Assembly (NCBI GenBank): GCA_954871525.1
Contig: OX940865.1
Coordinates: 27,636,420-27,700,419, forward strand
Length of the DNA stretch: 64,000 bases
Direction of reading: 5' to 3'
Origin: Parietaria judaica
Lineage: Eukaryota > Streptophyta > Magnoliopsida > Rosales > Urticaceae
The notes under the pieces were generated by a model. The model was given only the letters and a program-made list of their open reading frames with translations, had not been told where the DNA came from and did no database searches. Below, one piece after another: positions 49,075-59,448 of the stretch (its first letter is position 1; each line of letters begins with the position of its first letter). Position numbers and translations under genes: made by a program.

Positions 49075-49473
49075 GAGCTACAATTAAATTTTTGTGGCTA
49101 ATCCATCCCATATTTTTTAAAAAGAAAATAAATTAGAAAAGAATAAAAGAGAATTCGATTATGGAATAGTTGGAAACTTGGAATAGTTTGGGAAATAATA
49201 TTATATAAAATCATTAAATAAAAAAAAGTAATTTTTCTAAACTTATAGACTATAGTCTTATACTTGTCAGTAACTTGATGACAGTATACTTTTTTAGTTA
49301 AATCGATTGAAAATTAACGAAATTTAATTTAGATGTCTTATAAAATAATAATAATAATAAAGTTTATTAAAAAAAAATATCGAGGCTCATTCTCTCCGTA
49401 CAAGTCACCATATTCACTTCCAGAGAGAGAGAGAGAGAGAGAGCTGATCGGAGAAGAAGAAGAAGAAGCGGCG
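49075..49473 (+). promoter_or_regulatory. WAV2: WAV2 promoter and leader
   Basis: AT-rich DNA between the 712-bp hAT-like element and the WAV2 ATG. The leader carries (GA)n at about 49422-49443 and an AGA run at 49453-49467 just before GCGGCGATGG. With so little space, the mobile element probably lies within the promoter region. Confidence 0.5.
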
Positions 49474-52016
49474 ATGGTGTCATACGTGTCGGCGGTGCTG
49501 TACGGCGTCGGAGGTCTGGTGGTCGCCGGAATGGCGCTCCTGGTGGCTCTGCAGGAGCGCCTCGTCTACGTGCCGATCTTGCCGGGCCTCACCAAGTCAT
49601 ACCCCATCACGCCGGCGCGCCTCCGCCTCGCCTATGAGGACGTCTGGCTCCGATCCTCCGACGGCGTCAAGCTCCACGCCTGGTTCATCAAGCTCTTCCC
49701 GGACTCCCGAGGTTCGATCCGCCTCCTCCTTCCGAGCTCAATTTTAGCTAGGGTTTTAGTCTCAGGAACCGGATCTGAGTGGTTTCGAATTGTGAAATTG
49801 AGTTTGAATCTCGAATTTTGGTTTCTCGAATCACTTAAGAGGCTTGAATTTTGGGTCTTTTGTGCTTATCTTATTCCTAGTTGATCCAGCTTTCAGTTCT
49901 ACACACAAATGTGTACTCGATGAACCTATATATATATATATATGTATATATATATTCATTTCTTGTTTTTCTTATTGCAGGTCCGACATTGTTGTTCTTC
50001 CAAGAAAATGCTGGAAGTATCCTATTTTTATGATTTTAAATTGATGAGAACTGAATGAAGTTCGATTTCAGTTTCATGTCGTTTGTGTGGCCTTGACTAA
50101 CACCGCGTGCAGATATTGCGCACCGGCTTGAAATGGTCCGGATAATGTTACAGAGGCTGCACTGCAACGTGTTTATGCTTTCTTACCGGGGGTATGTGGT
50201 TACCGTTTTCATTCGTAGCTCAATTTGAATTTCTGATCAAAGTGCGGTGCTTGAACATTTGCTTGACGAGTGTTCGTATTTAATTACTTATCGAAAATTT
50301 GACGTGTCTTCATCTGATACAAACAGATATGGAGCTAGTGAGGGAAGTCCTTCACAACACGGAATTACGAAGGACGCCCAGGTCTGCCTAATGCTTATTT
50401 ATCATTTCTTTTTCAGCTATACATTTCTTAGCTTTTAAAAAACTTACGCCTTTTTTTTTTTTTTTTTTTTTCAGGCTGCGTTGGACCATCTTTACCAGAG
50501 AACTGACATTGATACATCTAGAATAGTTGTGTTTGGACGGTCGCTTGGCGGTGCTGTTGGAGCTGTTGTTACAAGAAACAACCCTGAGAAGGTATGAGGT
50601 TTCAGAATTTTAAATTTAGGATTGTGCAGCGAAGGGTCGATAAGTATTTTGTGTTGGACCTCTCTTGAAGAATATTTTTTAGCTCCCGGTTAAACCAGCT
50701 ATTTAAATAAGTCTAGAATGTGTTTTATTGATCCTCTATTAACATTTTTGCATGAGCTTGAATTTCTTATCTGCCTGGTGATTTCTGTGTTGCCCCTCAT
50801 CAGCGGCTCCATTGTATTTCTTTCCATACAGTTCTATGTTTCTTTTTGTGATGTTGAAAATTAAAATTATGGAATAGTGCCTTTGCCTTTCTTATTCCGG
50901 GTTTATCCGTAGCGCACAATAATCTTTGAGTGTTTTTGTATTGCAGGTTTCTGCGATGATTATAGAAAACACCTTCACATCTATATTAGACATGGCTGGA
51001 ATTTTACTGCCTTTCCTCAAGTTATTTATTGGAGGCAGTGGTGCAAAAGGCACCAAAGTCCTCAATTTCCTCGTCAGATCTCCGTGGAGTACCATTGATG
51101 TCATTGGAGAGGTTAATTACTTCGCTTTGTTTCTCATATATCATGTGGATTTCAGGGCATCATTACCGTGGATATAAACATGTGGATTTCAGGGCATCAT
51201 TACAGATGTTCCAGTTCGACTTAGTTTTTACCATTTTCAAAATCGAAACCAGAATTGCGTTCTGGATTCCGGTTCCGGTTAGTTTTCACAGTTGAGTTTC
51301 TTCTGTTTTGACCACCCTTTGCAGATTAAGCAGCCGATCCTTTTTATTTCCGGCCTTCAAGATGAGATGATCCCGCCGTCCCACATGCAAATGCTCTACG
51401 CGAAAGCAGCTTCACGCAACAAACGCTGCGTTTTTGCGGAGTTCCCAACAGGAATGCACATGGACACATGGCTTGCTGGTGGTGATGACTATTGGAGATC
51501 CGTTCTCACGTTTCTTCAACAGTATGTTCCCGAGAAAAATGAGAACGAATCATCTAGTGGTGGCCACGGTAATATTCTTTTCTTAATCCATATGTTTATC
51601 CTTTAATAAGGAATTCTTCATAGGCTAATCCTCTAGCTGGTTCCTTGGAAGTTTCTCAATAATTACATTCGAGCCCCCCGGAATATCAAAAATATCATAA
51701 AGTCGAACGACCGAGGTAGAACGATTAGGAAGGTGATGATGATTTGCTATAGTGATTTCTAATTGATTTATTTTCATGAGAGATTGAGAGTACGGACTTT
51801 AAAAATGGAAAAAATAATAGGAAATCGTATGAAACAAATGGTGTATTGTAATAAGGTTATGCGGTCATTGCTGTTAGTTCGAGGATCAGAATGCAACTTT
51901 TATGATATATATATATATATATATATATAATATTTTTTTATTTTTTTATCCTATAGTTCTTGTTTCTTCCCTCTCTTGACTCAGTTTTGTGGATTTCAGA
52001 GATAGGAGGAAGGTGA
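49474..52016 (+). CDS. WAV2: WAV2 / Bem46-like alpha/beta hydrolase
   Basis: Eight in-phase exons: 49474-49711, 49981-50016, 50113-50191, 50327-50381, 50475-50591, 50947-51111, 51325-51568 and 52000-52016. Product 316 residues. It starts MVSYVSAVLYGVGGLVVAG with one N-terminal membrane helix (about 5-27), then LPGLTKSYPITPARL. The hydrolase fold follows, with nucleophile elbow GRSLGG (Ser159), Asp243 in GLQDEMIPP and His275 in GMHMD, so a full catalytic triad is present. The oxyanion-side motif FQENAGNIAHR is conserved. Arabidopsis WAV2 restrains root bending on tilted hard surfaces and belongs to the Bem46/ABHD13 family; its substrate is unknown. Exon 2 is only 36 bp and exon 8 codes for five residues. 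Intron 6 carries a 25-bp direct duplication containing a second TTTCAG. Confidence 0.95.
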
Positions 52017-54052
52017 TTTGAAGATATTTATTCACAGAAACAAAACACTTATTCGACTTTCCTATTGAAGCTGCAGCTACCGGAAGTTCTCTGTGAGGAA
52101 TCTCTCTCTTCGAAGTCCCGGTTTCGGAATTTTCGGTTTTGTTTTTTTACGACATGATCCCGAAAGTTGCAAACAAGAGAAGACAAGAAGTGAAATGCCT
52201 TTGGGATACACTTATATTAACTATAAATCTAATTCATTCTTACTCTTTGTATGAAATAAGAGAGTTTTGGGATTTTTTTATTTTTTTTTGGTAGAGTATT
52301 GTCTTTTTTGTTTGTTTGTAAATTGTTGTATGAAAACTATGTTAACGTCGTTTTTGGCATTTTTGAGTGATTGTTGCTGTCGTTTGCAATAATTAGGAGT
52401 CCTTGGAGTTTAATTGCCTCTTTTTTTTTTATCAAATAAGAGGACTCGGTTGACAGTGTTTAAATTTCTACTTATTAATTAATATATTAAACTCAGAAAC
52501 TACATGAATATTTATTCTAAGAAGCCACTCTAGAATGAGAACAAATTGGACACACTCGATTCCGATCGGCCACGATATATATAAGTAATTTCGTATGATT
52601 TTTTTAGTATTAATTATTAAAAAGGGTGTTTGCGGTAAAAGTATTACAAAGTACATCTTTGTAAGTGGCATGTCCTAAATTTTATTTTGTTGTAAAGGTT
52701 CTAAAAATAAATATAGAAGTTATGGCGTAAGAAATTTGAAACTTACGTCATTTTTTTTAGAGCTTTTGTCACGATATAAATAAAATTTAAACTTAAGATT
52801 GAATTTTTCTTTCTTCCCGAAACTTATCGACAAATATTTTTTTTAGAAATATCACGTTCACGTATACAAAGAGAGTTTATGAATCATGATATTTTTCCCG
52901 CGAATGTCTACAGTAAGAATGAATTCTTTCCTTTGATTTGTTAGATTAGTGTGTACTCGGTTATGAACAGCAAAAATACCACATCGATTAAGTGGTTATT
53001 TATTACCAGCAATGCCAATAATAGAACACTTCTACCGTAATAGATAACATAATGATTATTGCCAGCAATGTTAAGATTAAAAGGTCGAAACCAACTAAAC
53101 CAGTCTCCATCTAGTGGCACAGCGACTTCTTTTGCGCCACCGGATCTACTTGATCCGCGGCAAAAGAAACATGAACTCATAGTCCATCTTTAGCGGCGAT
53201 TATGCCAATATAAACTAAGATACTTGCGAAATTGCTCGGGAGAAAGTGTATAAAATGAATAAGTTAAAAACGTGACAATAATAAAAATAGTTTATCTGGT
53301 CTCTATTGTTCTCTTATCTATAATTGTTGTATGTATATTCTTAATATCTTGTTTCTCTAACACCTTATCAACACAAACACAAAATTTAAACCTTATATCA
53401 TTTAGTGATATACGTAACATTGGATATGGGACATATTAATCAAAGGTATAACTAGTTGCGAAAATTCAATCAATTTTATGACTTAAGACATTAAATTTCA
53501 TCATGTTTTTGTAGCTAATTCACCCTCAAAATAAAGGATAATGAAGATCACTTTTTTTTTTCTTCCTTTTATCATTCCACAAAAAGGATAATAATATTAT
53601 TTCACAGCCTAGCTAACAAGCTTAAAATATAATAGAAAAAGTCGAACTCACATCAAACTTCATCCACAAAAAATCTATTCTAGCTAATTCCCCTCTTTGA
53701 TGAAACGAGAAGCGCAAATATTCATTCGCTTAACACGACGGTTGGAACACCTGGTGCCCAATAAACCGGACCTATCAAGCCTTGTCCTAGTTCCGGTTTG
53801 AAAAACCCCAATTTTTTTAACATTAAACTTCTCCATGACAGGAATTAATATATGTATACATATAACCGGGCGGGACCATGTACAATTTTCACATCAAGAA
53901 ACAATGAAAACCAACTTCATTTCCAACTGCCAATAATCCATTGGCCAATCAATGAACACAAACACAAGCAATGAACCTTTACACACACATTCCATTGAAA
54001 TGAGAGTGAATCTATCAATCAAAATCATGAATTAGATTCACAAATCTTTCAA
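52017..54052. other. Convergent intergenic region, WAV2 and PMIR1 3' ends
   Basis: Both flanking genes end towards this region, so it holds two 3'UTRs and no promoter is required. No supported gene. The ORF at 52941-53180 has no recognised motif. Confidence 0.45.
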
Positions 54053-57000
54053 TCACTTCAGCCTGATCGTTTCGTTCGGGAAAATTACGTTAGGGTTTCG
54101 AATATGCGGATTCAGAGCGGCCAATTCCTTCCACTTCGATCCGTCGCCGTGAACGCGGGATGAAATGCTCCACAACGTCTCGCCAGGCTGCACTTTCGTG
54201 GTCGCCGGAGCGGCGGGTTTGCCAGAAACCCTAGATTTCAACAGAGGATTCTTGTTCGATTTCCCCATCCCGTTAGCCAGCAGCCATCGAGACCCCGACT
54301 TTTCCTGCTTTGCTGAACCCCAAAGCCCCCAAAGCTTCCTCTTTTCGGGCTCGGGTTTCAGACCAGCGATATGAACTTCCGTGATTTTGTACTGTGGTGT
54401 TCCCTGCTCTTCAGGAACCTTCTCTTCTTTTTCCTCTTCCTTCACCGGTACAACTGATTCATCGTCTTCCTCTTCTTCATCTTTTCGTCTGAGCTCAGAA
54501 ACATTGCTGAAGATTTTGGGCTTCGGAGGAAGGAATACTCTCTCTACCTGGATGAGAGAGAGCATCGGAGCGCCGACGGGCTCATAGTTTCGCATTGGGT
54601 CACGCAGTTGCACCATAAGCGCTACGGTGAAGTTGTTTCCCAGTAAGCCGCATTTCCGGGATTTGCCCTTACTTCTCTCCCCACCTTTAGATCCTCTGCG
54701 GATGAAGTCCAGCGAATGGGCGTGGTGGGCTGCTAGGATTTTGGACGTACGATCACTGATCTGATCGTCTTCTTCATCGATCTCGCCGGAATCCAATCTC
54801 ATCCATTCGTCGAGCGTTAGCGACAGGCCCATTAGCCCGTCGAGATTGTCGGACTCAGTAGCGTCTTTTACGTCCACCAGCTGCAAACTTCCAGATCCTT
54901 CCAAACCGAGGGACCCACTTAAGTTCATCGCCTTGCCTTGGAGGGCTGAGATTTCCCCGATCGACTGTGCGCTAATGTTTGATGGTGCCTCATCATCTGA
55001 CATCCCGGACTGTATTCTCAGCCCTTCGATCGACAGTGCTTCGATCTTGTCCATTGCCAGGGGAGCAAGATCTTCTAGAGATACATATTCCGAGTCCATA
55101 TCGGATTTGGTCCGTCTTTTTCCCGATTTTGTTTCCCTAGTTCTTTTTGTTTGTCCGCCAAAATCATCTAGCTCAACTGGTATTTCATGCTGCATCGGAT
55201 ATTCGCTGCAAACACAAAAAATACGATTAGCCCGGAAAAAAATTATTCAACCCACAAAAATTCCTTCCATCTATATAAAGTAGAATCTCCATAACTTAAT
55301 ATTGTTGAAACCGAGAATTTTATTACATAATCGAAATTTTAATTTTTCGAGTAATAAGTTAGTAATGTTAGTTAGAGTCGGGATCATAGAAAAATATTAT
55401 CTAATCGAGGCTATTAATTTATTGAGTATTAATTTAACGAAGTTTTCCTGTATCTAAATAATCTTGGACCATCAATAATATGTACTGAACTACGGACCAT
55501 CAATAAGTATTAACAGTCTGATTCAATTTTCTTTTTCGAAGATGGGTTGTAATGTGTACTGAACTAACTACGGATTAATCGGCTCTTAAGGCTGAAAAAG
55601 GAAATACAAACCTCTGAGGTCCCTCCAAACAAGGCATAGCTTCCCATGCGACTTGCTGCATCGTCTTACCGGTAATATCTTCCAAAGGCATCAACTTGTT
55701 TGCCTGCATTGAGAGCTTTTCGATTCCGACCGATGCCAAATGCTGCAAAATATCCATGATTCCAGAACCCATTTCCGCCGGGACAACAACCGGGCTTGAA
55801 ACCTGCATGACTAAGTTTCCAGAATTTTTAGCATTTGTAAAGAGCGTTGGATTCATGGACCGAACAAATCCTCCGTTTTTCGTTTGAAGAAAAGGGCCTA
55901 ATCCGTCCCCCAGAGGAGGCAACTCTGGCGGTTGTTCCAGCGGCAGATTGATCGGACTTCCGAATCCAGCGGAACTTTTCGGCGGAGAATGTTGGAAAGC
56001 TCTCTCGTTCAAACCCCACTCGCGCATCAGTGCTTCGCTCTCCAAATCTTCCAACATCTTCGCTTTCGCTTTCCCCATTTCGGCCTGACTTGCTATGAAA
56101 TGTTCCTCTTCGGCAGCTCGAACGATCGATGCCAATTCAATATCCTCTGTGTCGCTGTAGCTGCATTCTGCTGGGGAATCGGTTTCTAAGTCGAAACCAA
56201 ATAGAGGAAAATCGCCGGTAAGGGCCTCCTTTTCGAATTGTCTTAAGAGACGTCCTCTCGGGGATTCTGACTCACTCCCGGAACTCAATCCCGTTGGACT
56301 GTTCTCCAATCCCAGCATTTCCAAAAAATCGTTTTCGACAGACTCAGTAAAATCATCTAAACTAGACGACTTTCCCTTTGCATCAATTTCATGATCCAAA
56401 TGGAATTCATTATATTCGTCGCTCTTTTGAGGCGAATCTGACGCTGCAGCCTCCAAATCCGTGATGCTGTTTAAAGCCGACTCTAGTTCTTGCATCAGTG
56501 ATTCCTTTGTGCAGACGTCGTCTTCTTCGGATACACAGTCATGAAACACGTGGTCCTCTTTGGTACCATTATCTGTCTCATCGTGGGGACAAAGCTTAAC
56601 ATTCTCTTCGGTCTCTGCACAAACACCGGTGTCAATTAAAACATCGAGGCTTTCTGCAGGAAATCCATCACCATTCATCATGGGTTCTTCCGAGGACAAT
56701 TCGACGCCATGCTCAATAACGGAAAAATCATTTTCTTCGCAGTCCGTTTCTACTTTGTTTTCTTTAACGGGATCGGTGTCAGGGTAGGAGTGTGATTTTA
56801 TGGGGTCAACGTGCTCGGTGAATCCCCCAAACTCAGACTGCTGGTCAATTGGCTTATCTGAATATTCTTCTTCAAGTTTCGAATAAAGAACATCTACTGA
56901 ACTGGCAAGTTCCGAGCTAGATGTTGGTAAGACTTCCTGCAAATCCTTTACATCCTCGACAGACTGACACATGGCACGAAGCTGCTGTTTGGATACACTA

Positions 57001-57818
57001 GGAAGACTATCCGCGCGCCGGATAGGACCCTTTCCGAGACCTTCACGGGACTTTATCCCCGACTTGACCATACTCAGATTCCCATCAGGCGCGTTGTACT
57101 TATTTCCATGCCCGCCTGCATTATCCGGAATCACTGAATACCCAAAACTAACATTCATCGACGCACCTTTGCAACTTCCGGATAGCTTAAAGCTAGTTGT
57201 CCATTTCCCCGAGCTTCGATCTTCTTCCAACTCCTCGAGTGTGACGGGGAGCAACTTTGTGAGATCAATCCGGTGCTTGCCCAGATCCAGCTCCGGAGAA
57301 CCGTGAACTGAAGCGTACAGCAAGAAGTGCTTGGCCTCGTATTTGGCAGAATGGTGGGGCCCGCTCCGACTTCCGTACACCGAGCACGTGATCGTCAATC
57401 GCTCTTCGAATTCCGCCATCCCTTGATGAATCTTCACCGGTCGGGTGATCAAATCGCCGTCCCGTCTCTTCCAGTGCACGCAGAGACTGGAATTCTCCAA
57501 GCTCGAAGGCAACGCCTCAATCGAGTGCACTTGAAGCGAGAAACAGCAGTTGAATCTGCGGTTCCGGACGTGCGAAAACGCCTTCAGCGGCCTCCAATTC
57601 CAAATGGAAGACTTCTTCTCCTTCCGGGACGGATCGTCGAATCCATCCTTGACATCCCAACTCGGTTTAAACCTGTTGTTCGCCGCTGAAGTAGTCGAAT
57701 TCCTCGACGGGTTTTTATCCAAGTAGAGCGCTTTGCTTATAGCTTCAATCTCGCTCAACAATCGCCCGTTACCCGAATCCTCGCTCATCTTCTTCCCAGC
57801 TTCACCTCTCGACAACAT
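54053..57818 (-). CDS. PMIR1: PLASTID MOVEMENT IMPAIRED 1-related protein (PMIR1-like)
   Basis: Two coding exons, 57818-55612 and 55205-54053, joined in phase (CAG AG / C GAA TAT CCG ATG). Product about 1119 residues. The upstream frame extends to 57830 without an ATG, so the start is the Met at 57818 (MLSRGEAGKKMSEDSGNG). An NT-C2 (EEIG1/EHBP1-type) domain spans about 75-232. A long acidic, Ser-rich region follows, then the conserved block ITGKTMQQVAWEAMPCLEG. The last 50 residues (VQPGETLWSISSRVHGDG, NPNVIFPNETIRL) look like a LysM-type fold. Arabidopsis PMI1 (843 residues) is needed for chloroplast and nuclear photorelocation, while PMIR1 is nearer this length. A 20-codon upstream ORF (58106-58044) and a 5'UTR intron are likely. 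Confidence 0.9.
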
Positions 57819-58210
57819 TATCTTCTTCAAACAAATTCAAAAATTAAAATCAGAATCGCCCAAATCCCAATTGCAAAATCACAACCCTAAAAACAAATTC
57901 ACAACGATACGAACAAATTTTCAATTAACTCCCAAAAATTGCATCAAAACAAGAACGAAGAGCAGCGAATTACCGCATGAAGCTGGATGCGAGCCCAAAA
58001 GCCCCAACTCTTATCCGATTCAAGAAATGGTTGATCACCAAATTCAACCTCGGATTCCCCGAAGAAGACGATATCTGAAAACCCAGAGGAGAGCGTGGGA
58101 TTTCATGAAGCGAATTCGCAAGGATTAGTGGTAAGAGAGATGAGATGAGCTTCGATTGTGTGTGGCCAAAGCTCCCATCTTTCTCTCTGAATTGCCGCTG
58201 CACATTCAAA
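57819..58210 (-). promoter_or_regulatory. PMIR1: PMIR1-like leader with upstream ORF
   Basis: Minus-strand leader. It has an ATG at 58106 opening a 20-codon uORF (MKSHALLWVFRYRLL.., stop at 58046-58044) and a donor GTAATTCG at about 57973. An AG acceptor shortly before the main ATG would remove a 5'UTR intron. The uORF could lower translation of the main frame. Limits are inferred. Confidence 0.4.
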
Positions 58211-59448
58211 CACAATACAATACAAATAATTTTATGTATTTTATTTTATTTTTTTACATTTGTCATGTATTGTATACTTGTATATTGTAAGAATATAATT
58301 TGTATTTTTTTAGTGTCATGTGTCATGTATAGTTATATATTTTATTTTTATTTTTAAAAATGACGCAATATGTCATATCTAAGTCCAAATATATTGGAAA
58401 TAGTGTAAATAAATCGGGATTTCGGTTCTTCGTTCTTCGATTCCGAATTTGCAAGAGACCGGAATATGTCAATAACTTAATATGTCGGTTTATTTTTAAA
58501 ATTAAAAAAAATCAAACTCGGAATATTTCAATATCTTAAATTCTTAATAAAATGATATATATATATATATATATTGATTAATAATGGAAAAAAATACAAG
58601 AACAACCAGATTTTGGCTCTTCATTTTTCAATACTTTTTTTAAATGTCAATATGTTTCAAATAATCAATTTTTAGTTTTATAATTTACCATGTTAGTTTG
58701 CTTTTTTTTTTCTTTTCAAAATCGAGAATATGTCAGTATATAGATATGTGAACATATTAATTAATAATGAAAAACCGGTATAACCAGGTCGTCTTTATAA
58801 ATTATAAAAATAAAAATAATTTTTTTTTCTTTCAGTATTTTAGAATATATCATTCAATGTAGCGACTATATTTGTTGAATTTTGGTCAGTATATTTTCTT
58901 CTTTGTATTAGGTTTTTTTATTTATTTATTTATTTATTTATAGATATTGATGAGTCCGTATTATGGTTTACCAATATTTTCATAGTTTTCAATCAAATAA
59001 AATAGCAGCGAAAGTAAACGACACGGGAATTTTACGTGGAAACCCAAATTGGGAAGAAAACCACGGGACGGAAGAAGAGAATCCACTATGAATAGAGTGC
59101 TACAACGGAGGAGAGAGAGAGAATGCGGATTTACAAATGCCATCCACAAATGTATCTCGGCAGTTTGCTCAACTGTCGGGGCGACAATTTGTGAGGATGC
59201 AATTACTATCGAACTTTGGACTCGGACTCGGACTCGGACGTGTCGACGTTTCCACCATATTGGTTTCTCTATCCCATGCGGTCTCGATGCCTGTGAAAGA
59301 GCCATTGGACGGCCTCCACTAAGATTTTTCCTGATAAAAAAAGAACAAATGAATCAATTTACAACCAATTCAATTATCAACACAATCACCAAGTTAACAA
59401 CCAACAATTAAGTAATTTGTTATAAACATTAAACACAATAATACTTAC
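58211..59448. other. Intergenic region with possible retrotransposon remnant
   Basis: AT-rich. From about 59000 the sequence TTTTACGTGGAAACCCAA, GAAAACCACGGG and a GAATCCACTATGAATAGAG stretch resembles LTR-end sequences I have seen in plant Copia elements, but I cannot establish a second LTR. A (GGACTC)n run lies at about 59217-59238. No coding exon is supported here. Confidence 0.3.

Noticed and set aside
59049..59411. 120-codon plus-strand ORF containing RTRTRTCRR
   Set aside because: Composition driven by a GGACTC run and LTR-like sequence; no domain recognised.
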